Assembly: GCF_947492455.1 (NCBI RefSeq)
Contig: NZ_CANLNB010000002.1
Span: 496,001 to 560,000, forward strand
From: an uncultured Aliiroseovarius sp.
Lineage (GTDB): Bacteria; Pseudomonadota; Alphaproteobacteria; Rhodobacterales; Rhodobacteraceae
Length of the DNA: 64,000 nt
Reading direction: 5' to 3'
This document shows, one piece after another, positions 15,063 through 24,558 of this stretch. The position numbers and the translations under genes are program-made. The number at the start of each line of letters is the position of its first letter. Positions within the stretch are counted from its first letter, which is position 1. The notes beneath the pieces were generated by a model, which ran no database searches, was not told the origin of the DNA, and was given only the letters and a program-made list of their open reading frames with translations.

Positions 15063-15405
15063 GGGACAAGACTTTCTTGTTTTTATTTGCGAATCTGACG
15101 GGCAGCAGAGTGTCAGAGTAATTTTCACGCCCAAGTAAGGGCGCTTCCTAAACGTTCGACCCGAAGTGTGACGGAAGTTAGGCATCCAATTGGTTAATGC
15201 GGGGCCATAATTTGCGCGGCCTGCCACCAATAGGCAGCATTTTTGCCCCGCCCCCCTGCCGCAAAGCCTTGCGCCACATGGTCAGACGTGTATAAGGCAC
15301 CGTCCTTTCCGTAAGTGAATGAACCGCGTTGCCTCTCGTGGATGGGTCGCGGAAAGGTTTTGACCCATTCTTTGAAGCGCGCTTGAAAATAGAACTGGAG
15401 TTCAC
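15063..15405. other. 343-base divergent intergenic region before rpsF
   Basis: Holds the candidate rpsF promoter and leader on the plus strand. On the minus strand there is a 33-codon open frame (15178-15279, MWRKALRQGGGAKMLPIGGR start) without a convincing ribosome site. No tRNA or repeat was seen. Confidence 0.6.
15269..15296 (+). promoter_or_regulatory. rpsF: Candidate rpsF operon promoter
   Basis: TTGCGC, 16 bases, TATAAG. Transcription would start near 15303 and give a leader of about 100 bases. The leader contains CCGCG (15324-15328) pairing with CGCGG (15348-15352). Confidence 0.45.
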
Positions 15406-15762
15406 ATGCCCCTTTATGAGCATGTCTTCATCTCGCGTCAGGATCTGTCCAACGCGCAGGCTGAGAACCTCATCGAACATTTCGGCACCGTACTGGGTGA
15501 CAACGGCGGCAAAGTCGTTGACAGCGAGTACTGGGGCGTCAAGACGATGGCCTACAAGATCAACAAGAACCGCAAAGGCCACTATGCCTTCCTGAAGACC
15601 GACGCTCCGTCGACGGCTGTTCAGGAAATGGAACGCCTGATGCGCCTGCATGACGACGTTATGCGCGTTCTGACCATCAAGGTCGACGATCACGCCGAAG
15701 GCCCGTCTGTTCAAATGCAAAAACGTGACGAACGCGGCGACCGCCGTGGCCGTGACCGTTAA
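15406..15762 (+). CDS. rpsF: 30S ribosomal protein S6
   Basis: 118 residues, MPLYEHVFISRQDLSNAQAENLIEHFG, with the S6 core VVDSEYWGVKTMAYKINKNRKGHYAFLKTDAP. A basic/acidic tail of about 20 residues (MQKRDERGDRRGRDR) extends past the core, common in alphaproteobacteria. S6 binds S18 on 16S rRNA; rpsR follows after 15 bases and rplI after that, the standard operon. Ribosome site GGAG, 6 bases. Confidence 0.98.
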   Translation: MPLYEHVFISRQDLSNAQAENLIEHFGTVLGDNGGKVVDSEYWGVKTMAYKINKNRKGHYAFLKTDAPSTAVQEMERLMRLHDDVMRVLTIKVDDHAEGPSVQMQKRDERGDRRGRDR

Positions 15763-15777
15763 TCGGAGGTCTAACTC

Positions 15778-16005
15778 ATGGCAGCTAAACCGTTTTTCCG
15801 TCGCCGCAAGGTATGCCCCTTCTCGGGCGACAACGCACCGAAGATCGACTACAAAGACACCCGTCTTCTGCAGCGCTACATCTCTGAGCGTGGCAAAATC
15901 GTTCCTTCGCGTATCACCGCCGTTTCGGCAAAGAAGCAGCGTGAACTGGCCCGTGCTATCAAGCGCGCCCGTTTCCTTGCTCTGCTTCCCTACGCCGTTA
16001 AGTAA
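15778..16005 (+). CDS. rpsR: 30S ribosomal protein S18
   Basis: 75 residues, strongly basic, [75 protein letters not shown]. All S18 landmarks (CPF, DYKD...[29 protein letters not shown]) are present. It forms the S6:S18 pair. Ribosome site CGGAGG upstream. Confidence 0.98.
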   Translation: MAAKPFFRRRKVCPFSGDNAPKIDYKDTRLLQRYISERGKIVPSRITAVSAKKQRELARAIKRARFLALLPYAVK

Positions 16006-16018
16006 GGGGATCTGATCA

Positions 16019-16630
16019 ATGCAAGTTATCCTTCTGGAACGTGTGGCCAAGCTGGGCCAAATGGGCGACGTCGTTGACGTAAAGCCCGGTTACGCACGCA
16101 ACTTCCTGCTGCCCCAGGGCAAAGCCCTGTCGGCTTCGGACGCCAACATCGCGTCGTTTGAAGCTCAGAAAGCGCAACTGGAAGCCCGCAACCTGGAAAC
16201 CAAGAAAGAAGCAGAAGCTCTGGCTGAAAAGCTGGGCGGCGAGCAGTTCATCGTGATTCGCTCGGCTTCGGACGCTGGCGCTCTGTACGGCTCGGTCACC
16301 ACCCGTGACGCCGCCGACGTTGCGACCGCTGGTGGTTTCTCGGTCGACAAAAAGCAGGTTATCCTGACCGCTCCGATCAAGGACCTGGGTCTGCACACCG
16401 TCACCGTACGTCTGCACCCGGAAGTCGAAACCGAGATTGCCCTGAACGTGGCACGCTCGGAAGAAGAAGCCGAACTGCAGGCTTCGGGCAAATCGATCCA
16501 GGAACTGGCCGCTGAAGCAGAAGCTGAAGCCGAGTTCGAGATCGCCGAGCTGTTCGACGACATCGGTGCTGCTGCATCGGACGACGACGAAGCTCCTGCC
16601 GCAGCAGAAGAAGCTTCGGACGAAGAGTAA
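16019..16630 (+). CDS. rplI: 50S ribosomal protein L9 with acidic C-terminal tail
   Basis: 203 residues. The N-domain is [37 protein letters not shown], a long connecting helix is [26 protein letters not shown], and the C-domain ends near residue 150. About 50 further residues are almost purely Glu, Ala and Asp, so the protein is longer than the roughly 150-residue E. coli L9; such tails are usual in Rhodobacteraceae. Third gene of the rpsF operon, 13 bases after rpsR, and followed by a strong terminator. Confidence 0.97.
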   Translation: MQVILLERVAKLGQMGDVVDVKPGYARNFLLPQGKALSASDANIASFEAQKAQLEARNLETKKEAEALAEKLGGEQFIVIRSASDAGALYGSVTTRDAADVATAGGFSVDKKQVILTAPIKDLGLHTVTVRLHPEVETEIALNVARSEEEAELQASGKSIQELAAEAEAEAEFEIAELFDDIGAAASDDDEAPAAAEEASDEE

Positions 16631-16653
16631 TCTTCTGTCGACACAAGATCAGA

Positions 16654-16685
16654 AAGGCCGCTCGATTGAGCGGCCTTTTTCTTTT
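16654..16685 (+). terminator. rpsF-rpsR-rplI operon terminator
   Basis: AAAGGCCGCTC, loop GATT, GAGCGGCCTTTTT then CTTTT. Perfect stem, 24 bases after the rplI stop. The A-rich 5' side would also let it act for the minus-strand gene at 16705. Confidence 0.92.
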
Positions 16686-16704
16686 GTACTAATCCGGTAA
16701 GTTC

Positions 16705-17025
16705 CTAGGAGGTGCGATAGAACTTGCGGCGTGCTTCCTGTTCGATCGACAGGCGCATCTCCAGATCCGCCAGTTTTCGCATTACAGCTTTCTTTTCAGT
16801 TTCGTCTTTGGTTTGACCCAACACCTTCAATTGCGCATCAATCGCCTTCTTCAGCTCAATCTCGCGTGGCAGCACGCCCGCTTCGGCCATGATCCCCATG
16901 CCCGCAGACACGACATCGCCGCCCTGTCGATCTGGCAGAGGCTTCCCCTGCCCTTTCAGATCATCCAGCTGCCCTTGGGCTTTCGCTTTCTGGATTTGGT
17001 GTTCGGCCAAGTCACGCCATTTCAT
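16705..17025 (-). CDS. DUF1992 (DnaJ-C28-like conserved domain) protein
   Basis: 106 residues from ATG 17025 (MKWRDLAEHQIQKAKAQGQLDDLKGQGKPLPD); an ATG six codons upstream is possible. The motif AE..I..A...G.FD.L.G.GKPL is the DUF1992 signature, named after the conserved domain of DNAJC28. The rest is a helical, charged segment (ELKKAIDAQLKVLGQTKDETEKKAVMRKLADLEMRLSIEQEARRKFY). No catalytic motif is visible and the function is unknown. It converges on the rplI terminator. Confidence 0.85.
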   Translation of the reverse strand: MKWRDLAEHQIQKAKAQGQLDDLKGQGKPLPDRQGGDVVSAGMGIMAEAGVLPREIELKKAIDAQLKVLGQTKDETEKKAVMRKLADLEMRLSIEQEARRKFYRTS

Positions 17026-17141
17026 ATCTGATTTCCCGATCAATGCATTGGTCTACCGTATATATAGGCACAAATCGGCGACTTTTTAACGCGGAGGCTA
17101 CAGCCTTTTCCTGCTGACAATTCTGCCCCTATAGTTATTGC

Positions 17142-17627
17142 ATGAGAAAGTTTTCGCGCCGCACCGCCCTCGTCCTATTTGCTGCAACCGCCCTGACCGC
17201 CTGTGGCCGCCGATCAAGACGACGTACCCAGCCTACGGACGGTTTCAACCCACCCCTCTACCCCAACGAAACGCCCGAATTGCGTGTCCTGATCAACAAA
17301 TGGGCTGACCACTATCAGATCCCGCGCGAGCTGGTGCATCGTCAGGCCGTACGCGAAAGCACACACCGTCCCGAGGCGCGCAACGGACCCTATTGGGGGC
17401 TTTTACAGATCCTGCCCCAAACCGCCCGCACGATGGGCCATCGCGGCCCGGCCGAGGAGCTGTTGGATCCGGATGTAAACCTGAAATACGCCGGTAAATA
17501 TCTGCGTGGGGCCTATATTGTGTCAGGCGGAGATATCGAGGAGGCGATGGGCTGGTATGCGCGTGGATATTACTATGAGGCCAAGCGATTGGGTCTGCTG
17601 GTCGAAACAGGGCTGCGCCCGGGATAG
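17142..17627 (+). CDS. Lytic transglycosylase lipoprotein (SLT domain)
   Basis: 161 residues. A twin-Arg-containing signal with lipobox LTAC (Cys21), then a basic linker. The SLT lysozyme-like domain covers residues 45-155: the catalytic Glu is Glu72 in AVRESTHRPEARNGPYWGLLQILPQTARTMG, followed by LLDPDVNLKYAGKYLRGAY and AMGWYARGYYY. It should cleave glycan strands from the outer membrane side. Small for the family but the core is complete. It converges with tig across a spacer containing an intergenic repeat. Confidence 0.88.
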   Translation: MRKFSRRTALVLFAATALTACGRRSRRRTQPTDGFNPPLYPNETPELRVLINKWADHYQIPRELVHRQAVRESTHRPEARNGPYWGLLQILPQTARTMGHRGPAEELLDPDVNLKYAGKYLRGAYIVSGGDIEEAMGWYARGYYYEAKRLGLLVETGLRPG

Positions 17628-17637
17628 GGCTGCTGGT

Positions 17638-17725
17638 GGCTCACTTCGTGAGCCTATAGGGGCGTTGCCCCTCGGCCACTCGAGTTCGAGCGGCCTCACC
17701 CCAGGATATTTTCAGCAAGAAAATG
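17638..17725 (+). repeat. Convergent-spacer repeat, copy 1
   Basis: Order: hairpin GGCTCA-CTTCG-TGAGCC, hairpin AGGGGC-GTT-GCCCCT, then core CACCCCAGGATATTTT with AAGAAAATG. The same order recurs near 36.2, 47.4 and 59.6 kb. It lies between two convergent genes. Confidence 0.8.
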
Positions 17726-17736
17726 CGCTAAGAAAC

Positions 17737-17766
17737 GAAAAAGGCCGCCCCAATCGGAGCGGCCTT
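17737..17766 (-). terminator. tig terminator
   Basis: On the minus strand AAGGCCGC, loop, GCGGCCTT followed by TTTCG. About 20 bases past the tig stop. The stem is symmetric and may also stop the transglycosylase transcript. Confidence 0.85.
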
Positions 17767-17787
17767 CTTGAATTCTGTCGGTAAGAC

Positions 17788-19119
17788 TTATTCGTCTTCC
17801 AGAGCCTCAACGGCTTTCTGCAGGTCGTCTTTCGAGACTTCTTTTTCCGAAACTTCGGCCAGTTCGACAATGTAGTCGACAACCTTGTCTTCGAAGATCG
17901 GTGCCTGCAGCTGCTGACGCATCTGCGGGTTCTGCTGAACGAATTCAAAGAACTGACGTTCCTGACCCGGGTACTGACGGGCTTGGTTCATCACAGCCTG
18001 AGTCATCTCGGCGTCGGTGACTTCGATCTCGTTTTTCTGGCCCAATTCGGCCAGCAGCAGACCAAGGCGCACGCGGCGACCGGCCAGAGCTTTGTGCTCG
18101 TCGGTGGCTTCGATTTCCGGGTGATCGTGGCCCTGCACGTCCGGGTTTTCTTCGTGCCACAGCTGGTGTGCGATCTGACCAGCTTCGGCATCCAGCAGCG
18201 ACGGCGGCAGGTCGAAATCAACCAGCTTGTCCAGCTCGTCCAGCAGGGTACGTTTCATAACGGCACGGGCTGCACCAGCGAATTCTGCTTCCAGACGCTC
18301 GCTGATCTGCTCTTTCAGAGCGTTCAGGTCTTCAGCACCGAATTTGGTCGCCAGCTCGTCGTTTACTTCAGCAGCAACGGGCTCTTTCACCTCTTTGATG
18401 GTGCATTCGAACACGGCGTCTTTGCCAGCCAGGTTCTCGGCGCCATACTCGGCGGGGAAGGTCACGTTGACCTCTTTTTCTTCGCCGGCTTTCACGCCAA
18501 CCAGCTGCTCTTCAAAACCGGGGATGAACGAGCCCGAACCCAGAACCAGCGGGTAATCCTCAGCAGCACCACCTTCGAAGGCTTCGCCGTCAACTTTGCC
18601 CAGGAAGTCGATCACAACCTGGTCGCCGTCTTTCGACTTGGTGCCTTTTTTGCGGTCTTTGAAGTCCTGAGCGGTCTCGGCCAGGTTGGCCAGCGCTTCG
18701 TCAACTTCGCCTTCACCGGCTTTGACAACCAGCTTCTCCAGCTTGATGCCTTTCAGATCAACCTCGGGGATCTCGGGCAGAGCTTCGTACGACATTTCGA
18801 TTTCAACGTCGTCGCCTTCTTTCCAGTCCTCGTTGGTCATCTTCACGTCAGGCTGCATGGCCGGACGGTCACCCGATTCCTCGAAGTGCTTGTTCATGGC
18901 GCCATCGACAGCTTCCTGCATGGCTTCGCCCATCAGGCGCTGACCAAACTGCTTTTTCAGCAGAGCCATCGGCACTTTGCCTTTACGGAAGCCTTTCATT
19001 TCGACTTCGGGCTGCGCTTCGACCAGCTTTTCGTTGACTTTGGCGTCCAGATCAGCGGCCGGAACCACGATCTTGTAGCCGCGTTTCAGACCTTCGTTCA
19101 GGGTCTCGGTGACCTGCAT
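17788..19119 (-). CDS. tig: Trigger factor
   Basis: 443 residues. The ribosome-binding signature is [17 protein letters not shown] (GFRxGxxP, residues about 42-58), followed by the FKBP-type prolyl isomerase domain ([71 protein letters not shown]) and the long helical C-terminal chaperone domain. It folds nascent chains at the ribosome exit tunnel. Acidic and of normal length. A tRNA-Leu gene lies directly upstream on the same strand. Confidence 0.97.
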   Translation of the reverse strand: MQVTETLNEGLKRGYKIVVPAADLDAKVNEKLVEAQPEVEMKGFRKGKVPMALLKKQFGQRLMGEAMQEAVDGAMNKHFEESGDRPAMQPDVKMTNEDWKEGDDVEIEMSYEALPEIPEVDLKGIKLEKLVVKAGEGEVDEALANLAETAQDFKDRKKGTKSKDGDQVVIDFLGKVDGEAFEGGAAEDYPLVLGSGSFIPGFEEQLVGVKAGEEKEVNVTFPAEYGAENLAGKDAVFECTIKEVKEPVAAEVNDELATKFGAEDLNALKEQISERLEAEFAGAARAVMKRTLLDELDKLVDFDLPPSLLDAEAGQIAHQLWHEENPDVQGHDHPEIEATDEHKALAGRRVRLGLLLAELGQKNEIEVTDAEMTQAVMNQARQYPGQERQFFEFVQQNPQMRQQLQAPIFEDKVVDYIVELAEVSEKEVSKDDLQKAVEALEDE

Positions 19120-19140
19120 CGTCTCGTCCTTCTTTCAATC

Positions 19141-19225
19141 TTGGTGCGGGTGGAGGGACTTGAACCCCCACGCCTTGCGGCGCCAGAACCTAAATCTGGT
19201 GCGTCTACCAATTTCGCCACACCCG
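19141..19225 (-). tRNA. tRNA-Leu (UAG anticodon)
   Basis: 85-base cloverleaf on the minus strand. The acceptor stem GCGGGTG/CACCCGC has discriminator A and encoded CCA. The anticodon stem CCAGA/TCTGG encloses the loop TTTAGGT with anticodon TAG. A long variable arm (GCGCCGCAAGGCGT) marks a class II tRNA, and the T-arm is GGGGGTTCAAGTCCCTC. Confidence 0.97.
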
Positions 19226-19395
19226 CTAAAACCGAGGACGGCCCGCGTTTTCAGGACGGGGCCGTCCAAATTCGCGTCCTTCTAGCACCAGTGCGCAGCG
19301 GATGCGAGAGGAAAAGCGCCCTTATCCGGCTGGAGTTTGCCCAATTTTTTGCTCTTTCGGCGGGGATGCAGGGCGTGAGCCTCAGAATCAGGCGC

Positions 19396-21042
19396 TCACG
19401 CCCCCAATTTGCGGAACACGGCGGGCAATTGCTCGGGCAGATCCTCAGCAATCAGGCCCGGCCCGAATTCCAGTGCGCATTCCACATGCAACCACGCGGC
19501 GGTTTCCGCGGCTTGCATTGGCGAGAATCCCCGCGCGAGCAATCCGGTGATGAAACCCGCCAACACGTCGCCCGATCCAGCGGTGGCCAGCCACGGTGCG
19601 GAGCGGTTGTAGTGTGCTGCATGAACCGAACAAAGCCCGCTGGGATGTGCGATTACGGTATCGGGTCCCTTGAAGAGCACGACGCACCCTGCCCGCGCAG
19701 CTGCTTCTCGGGCGGCCTCAACCTTTGAGTAGGCCGGGCCCGTCTTGCTAACCGCTTTCATTTTCTTAGCGATGTCAGGAAACAGTCGCTCGAACTCTCC
19801 CGCATGTGGGGTGATTACGCAGGATGCATTCAACATTTCAAAAAGCGCAGACGGCTTTCCCTTAAATGCACTGAGAGCATCAGCGTCGAGCACTGTCGCA
19901 CGCTCAACTGCCAAGGCTGTTGGCACGAGTTCCTTTGCGCGATCCAGACCCAATCCGGGACCAAGGCACAGTGCATTGAGCCGCTTATCGGACAACATAG
20001 TATCAAGAGTTGCTGCATCGCCGACAGGCGACAACATGATCGCATCAAGTCTCGCGGCATTTTCCTGTAGCGCACCGGGCGTGGGCGCAACAGTCACCAG
20101 CCCTGCTCCGATGCGCAATGCGCCGCGCGCCGCAAGCCGCGCAGCGCCCCCCTTACCGGTTGATCCCGACAGGATCAGAGCATGGCCGCTGTTGAATTTG
20201 TTCAGGTCGACCCGTTTTCGTAAGGATCCCCTAGGACCTCCCCCAGCATAGTCATGTCCTGACGCATCCGGCGCCACAACTTCTCGCACGTATTCTCGAG
20301 ATTTAATCGGGTCGATCGCTTGCGTCGAACGACCCTGGGCCGCATTCGATACGCGTTCGGCCAACCCAATATCGACCACACGAACTTTACCGCACTGCAC
20401 AGGACCATCCTGAAGGACATGACCCACCTTCTTGGTCTGGAATGTGACTGTCAGCGCGGCAATCGGCACATAGATGCCCGCTGCACCTGCTGCCCTCTGA
20501 AGAGCACGCCCTGAATCGAGGCACAGACCCGAGGGGCAATCGACCGCGACAATCGGACCAACCGGCACAATGGGCCCTTTCAGGCCAAACAGGCGTCGTT
20601 GGATGTCAAACGCCTCATCTTCCAAAGGGCGTCCTATCCCAGTGCCAAACAAGGCGTCTACATAAAGAACACCTGCATGTCGTTTAGTGTCACAGGCTTT
20701 TGGCGACAAAGGGAGTGTCTCACCAACCTTATCCCACCGCTCATAATTCACCCGGGCGTCCGGCGGCAGCTTCTCAGCATCCCCATACAGGAACACTTCG
20801 ACCTCCCAGCCCCATTCTTTCAACAGCCGCGCGACCACAAACCCGTCACCGCCATTATTCCCCGGCCCGCACAGTACCACTGCTTTGTGAGAGGTCTTTG
20901 CCAGCTCTGGCCATTCCTCGAATATGGCCTCGACCACGCCCCGGCCCGCGCGTTCCATCAGCTCCAGCCCGGTGACCTCGCCCGACTCGATTGCGGCCGT
21001 CTCGATGGCGCGCATTTGGGCAGCGGTTAGCAATTCACTCAT
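19396..21042 (-). CDS. Bifunctional NAD(P)H-hydrate epimerase / ADP-dependent dehydratase
   Basis: 548 residues, a natural fusion. The N-terminal epimerase (NnrE, about 1-215) has MRAIETAAIESG, CGPGNNGGDGFVVARLL and YVDALFGTGIGRPLE. The C-terminal ribokinase-like dehydratase (NnrD, about 250-545) has ALILSGSTGKGGAARLAARGALRIGAGLVTV and the active-site ATAGSGDVLAGFITGLLARG. Together they repair hydrated NADH and NADPH. Many bacteria carry this as one fused gene, so the architecture is normal. It faces glnB. Confidence 0.95.
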   Translation of the reverse strand: MSELLTAAQMRAIETAAIESGEVTGLELMERAGRGVVEAIFEEWPELAKTSHKAVVLCGPGNNGGDGFVVARLLKEWGWEVEVFLYGDAEKLPPDARVNYERWDKVGETLPLSPKACDTKRHAGVLYVDALFGTGIGRPLEDEAFDIQRRLFGLKGPIVPVGPIVAVDCPSGLCLDSGRALQRAAGAAGIYVPIAALTVTFQTKKVGHVLQDGPVQCGKVRVVDIGLAERVSNAAQGRSTQAIDPIKSREYVREVVAPDASGHDYAGGGPRGSLRKRVDLNKFNSGHALILSGSTGKGGAARLAARGALRIGAGLVTVAPTPGALQENAARLDAIMLSPVGDAATLDTMLSDKRLNALCLGPGLGLDRAKELVPTALAVERATVLDADALSAFKGKPSALFEMLNASCVITPHAGEFERLFPDIAKKMKAVSKTGPAYSKVEAAREAAARAGCVVLFKGPDTVIAHPSGLCSVHAAHYNRSAPWLATAGSGDVLAGFITGLLARGFSPMQAAETAAWLHVECALEFGPGLIAEDLPEQLPAVFRKLGA

Positions 21043-21139
21043 CTCAATCTTCTCACTCTGCTCAAACTTCGCGCGCTCTGCTTAATTTTTAGGCACATGC
21101 TTAGTTTTTCACACCACGCGTGCGCTACCACCACCCTAG

Positions 21140-21547
<408 letters not shown>

Positions 21548-21582
21548 ACCTAACGAATACACACGAACCAAAGGATACTGAT

Positions 21583-22989
21583 ATGAGCGCACAAGACGTA
21601 CTCAAGCAGATCAAAGATGAAGACATCGCCTATGTCGACATCCGTTTCACCGACGTACGCGGCAAGCTGCAGCACGTGACCGTGGACTGTGACCTGGTCG
21701 ACGAAGACTTCCTGGAAGAAGGCTTTATGTTTGACGGCTCGTCGATTGCCGGCTGGAAGTCGATCGAAAGCTCGGACATGAAACTGATGCCCGACACCGA
21801 CAGCGCCTATGTCGACCCTTTCTATGCAGAAAAAACTCTGTGCGTGCACTGCTCGATCGTCGAGCCTGACACCGGCGAGAAATACGGTCGCGACCCGCGC
21901 GGCACCGCCGAGAAAGCTGAAGCTTACCTGAAGTCCTCGGGCATTGGTGACGTGGCTTACATGGGCCCGGAAGCTGAATTCTTCCTGTTCGACGACGTTC
22001 GTTTCTCGAACACCATGAACAAAGTATCGTTCGAAGTGGACGCTGTAGACGCCGCTTGGAACACCGACGCTGAATACGAAATGGGCAACACCGGCCATCG
22101 TCCGGGCGTCAAAGGCGGTTACTTCCCCGTGAACCCGATTGACGACGCACAAGACCTGCGTTCGGAAATGCTGACCACGATGAAGAACATCGGCATGAAG
22201 ACCGACAAGCACCACCACGAAGTGGCCTCGTGCCAGCACGAGCTGGGTCTGATCTTCGACAGCCTGACCAAACAGGCCGACGAGCTGCAGAAATACAAGT
22301 ATATCATCCACAACGTGGCGCATGCTTACGGCAAAACGGCAACCTTCATGCCCAAGCCGATCGCAGGCGACAACGGCACCGGCATGCACGTGAACATGTC
22401 GATCTGGAAAGACGGCAAGCCGCTTTTCGCTGGCGACAAATACGCTGACCTGAGCCAAGAAGCTCTGTGGTTCATCGGCGGCATCCTGAAGCACGCCAAG
22501 ACCCTGAACGCTTTCACCAACCCGTCAACCAACTCGTACAAGCGTCTGATCCCGGGCTTTGAAGCCCCCGTTCTGCGCGCCTACTCGGCCTCGAACCGTT
22601 CGGGCTGCGTGCGTATTCCGTGGACCGAAAGCCCGAAAGCCAAGCGCGTTGAGGCTCGCTTCCCCGATCCGGCAGCGAACCCCTACCTGTGCTTCGCCGC
22701 CCTGCTGATGGCTGGCCTTGACGGCATCAAGAACAAGATCGATCCGGGCCCCGCACAGGACAAAAACCTGTACGACCTGCCGCCAGAAGAGCTGGAAGGC
22801 ATCCCGACTGTTTGCGCATCGCTGCGTGAAGCTCTGGAAAGCCTGGAAGCCGACAACGACTTCCTGACCGCTGGCGACGTGTTCACCAAAGACCAGATCC
22901 AGGGTTACATCGACCTGAAATGGGAAGAGGTCTACGCCTACGAGCACACCCCGCACCCGGTAGAATACCAGCTGTACTACAGCTGCTAA
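21583..22989 (+). CDS. glnA: Glutamine synthetase type I
   Basis: 468 residues. Motifs: FDGSSIAGWKSIESSDM, GPEAEFFLFDD, the ATP-binding KPIAGDNGTGMHVNMSIWKDG, NPSTNSYKRLIPGFEAP, RSGCVRIP and the adenylylation site NLYDLPPEE (Tyr near 397). Type I-beta length. It makes glutamine from glutamate and ammonia in the cytoplasm under PII/GlnE control. It is the second gene of glnBA and is closed by a strong terminator. Confidence 0.98.
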   Translation: MSAQDVLKQIKDEDIAYVDIRFTDVRGKLQHVTVDCDLVDEDFLEEGFMFDGSSIAGWKSIESSDMKLMPDTDSAYVDPFYAEKTLCVHCSIVEPDTGEKYGRDPRGTAEKAEAYLKSSGIGDVAYMGPEAEFFLFDDVRFSNTMNKVSFEVDAVDAAWNTDAEYEMGNTGHRPGVKGGYFPVNPIDDAQDLRSEMLTTMKNIGMKTDKHHHEVASCQHELGLIFDSLTKQADELQKYKYIIHNVAHAYGKTATFMPKPIAGDNGTGMHVNMSIWKDGKPLFAGDKYADLSQEALWFIGGILKHAKTLNAFTNPSTNSYKRLIPGFEAPVLRAYSASNRSGCVRIPWTESPKAKRVEARFPDPAANPYLCFAALLMAGLDGIKNKIDPGPAQDKNLYDLPPEELEGIPTVCASLREALESLEADNDFLTAGDVFTKDQIQGYIDLKWEEVYAYEHTPHPVEYQLYYSC

Positions 22990-23010
22990 TCACATCACAT
23001 ATTTGGAGAA

Positions 23011-23036
23011 GGGCACCGTTTTCGGTGCCCTTTTTC
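23011..23036 (+). terminator. glnBA terminator
   Basis: GGGCACCG, loop TTTT, CGGTGCCC followed by TTTTTCG, 21 bases after the glnA stop. Confidence 0.92.
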
Positions 23037-23066
23037 GTTCACCAAGCTTTGACGGAATCAAGACCA

Positions 23067-23094
23067 CAAAAAAGGCGCCAGATCCGGCGCCTTC
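23067..23094 (-). terminator. Terminator of the small lipoprotein gene
   Basis: On the minus strand AAGGCGCCGGATCTGGCGCC then TTTTTTG: stem GGCGCC, loop, GGCGCC. It ends the gene at 23150-23407. Confidence 0.85.
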
Positions 23095-23149
23095 TTCACT
23101 TTGGTCTCGATATTCGAAACCGTATTATTGGTTGGGATTAACCGCTCGC

Positions 23150-23407
23150 TCAGACGCGGTTATGCGCCGCGTTATACTGGCGATGCCCTTCCTGAAAGCA
23201 AATTGCATCACCTTCGGCTTTCGTCATACCCGCGGGAACGGCAATCGCTTCATCCCACTGCACACGGTCACGGGTATACAGCTGACAGGTCACAACACCC
23301 TGTTCGGTCTTCACTTGCACCGGGTTGCTTTCATACGCCGATTTGTCGACACAGCCTGCCATCACACCGGTGGCCGCAATTGCCATCACCAAAGTAAGTT
23401 TCTTCAT
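23150..23407 (-). CDS. Small lipoprotein of unknown function
   Basis: 85 residues from ATG 23407. MKKLTLVMAIAATGVMAGC is a signal peptide with lipobox VMAGC (Cys19). The mature part is about 66 residues with two further Cys (VTCQLYTRDR and DAICFQEG), which could form a disulfide. The open frame runs to 23506, but the signal peptide decides the start. No domain is recognised. It converges on glnA. Confidence 0.75.
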   Translation of the reverse strand: MKKLTLVMAIAATGVMAGCVDKSAYESNPVQVKTEQGVVTCQLYTRDRVQWDEAIAVPAGMTKAEGDAICFQEGHRQYNAAHNRV

Positions 23408-23546
23408 AATTTTTTCCCGCTCCATGTTCACTCGCGATATCTGCCCGTCGGGCACATCTAGCTTTAAGCCACAAAATTTGTCTAAACTATGAATATTAGC
23501 GCGCAAAATTCAGTAAAACTGCGCTTATTTGCCCAAAGAACGCTGA

Positions 23547-24323
23547 TCATTCACGTTCCGGCAGTGTGATCCCCAACGCGTCCAACCTTTGCTGTGCCAC
23601 CACATAGGTATGGATCGAGAAGATCACCGCACCCGTTTTCGCAAGTCGCTTCATGCTCTGCCGCTCGACTCGCAACCAATTGGGGCCGCTCGCGTCATAG
23701 CTTCTACGCTCCTCTTCCCGACGCGGCTGATGCAGCTCGGGATCGTTATAGAACAGGTAATTCGCCCGCCACATTGGGCGCGCGACCTGAATGCCATCAA
23801 ACAGGCGTTGAACCCGCCGGGCAATTTCCGGGGTGTAGGCATCAACAGGTATGTGTATTTTCACCAATGGTTTCAGAAACTTCTGCTCAAGCGACCAACT
23901 GGCTGGAAAACAAAGGATGGCACCTGTCATCACATGCTCATCGCCCTGTTTTTGCATGATGACAAAGTCTTCCTGCACCAGCGCGCCCGCTGTTAAAAGC
24001 GGCTGAGACCAGTCCAACGGCACCAAACGCCCATCTGGGCAGCGCACCGCGTCTGCTTGCACCTCGAAGTCCTCTTTGTCCGAGAGCTCCGTAAGCACAT
24101 TTTCAAGCAGTTCTTCCGCCGCAGCGCGCGCGCCATCGGACAGTTTATGAACGATCTGCCTATGTTCGCGCATCAAAGACAGCCTGTGCGCCATTTGCGC
24201 GTCATACGCATCGTCAACCAACAGCCAGTCTCCGGGCGCGACCGGATTCAACCCCGGAAGCCGCGCGGTCTTGGGATCTGCCCAGGGCAGAATCGGTAGC
24301 TCGTTTTGACAGATCTCGACCAT
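23547..24323 (-). CDS. DUF3445 haem-dependent oxidative N-demethylase family protein
   Basis: 258 residues from ATG 24323, chosen because AGGAG lies 6 bases upstream. Family motifs of DUF3445 are visible: VQEDFVIMQKQGDEHVMTGAILCFPASWSLEQKFLKPLVKIHIPV, VQRLFDGIQVARPMWRANYLFYNDPELHQP, and the end segment LRVERQSMKRLAKTGAVIFSIHTYV. In characterised members the protein binds haem and demethylates small amines. The His residues in KIHIPV and SIHTYV are typical. Nothing here identifies the substrate; the sarcosine oxidase genes are 28 kb away. Confidence 0.85.
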   Translation of the reverse strand: MVEICQNELPILPWADPKTARLPGLNPVAPGDWLLVDDAYDAQMAHRLSLMREHRQIVHKLSDGARAAAEELLENVLTELSDKEDFEVQADAVRCPDGRLVPLDWSQPLLTAGALVQEDFVIMQKQGDEHVMTGAILCFPASWSLEQKFLKPLVKIHIPVDAYTPEIARRVQRLFDGIQVARPMWRANYLFYNDPELHQPRREEERRSYDASGPNWLRVERQSMKRLAKTGAVIFSIHTYVVAQQRLDALGITLPERE

Positions 24324-24558
24324 CTGCATCTCCTGCCGACTGACAGGCCGGACTGTGCGCGGCGCGTCACGGGGGCGCAAGCGCAATCTGCTGCGCCCCT
24401 TCACCTGAACCTACGTTTCTTCACCCTTGCGTGAGCTTGCCCCCGCCCCCCTTGCCCCGATGCTCGCCGCACGCCACCTTCGTCCGACCACTTCAATTCC
24501 GTCAGACCGGTCGATATCTGCGCCCGCTTTGGCAATGCCGATCACGACAGGAGCCTCC

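Noticed and set aside
17983-19728. 581-codon plus-strand frame opposite tig and tRNA-Leu
   Set aside because: It crosses the tRNA and two genes, has repetitive Phe/Gly/Val shadow sequence, and the trigger factor motifs lie in the opposite strand.
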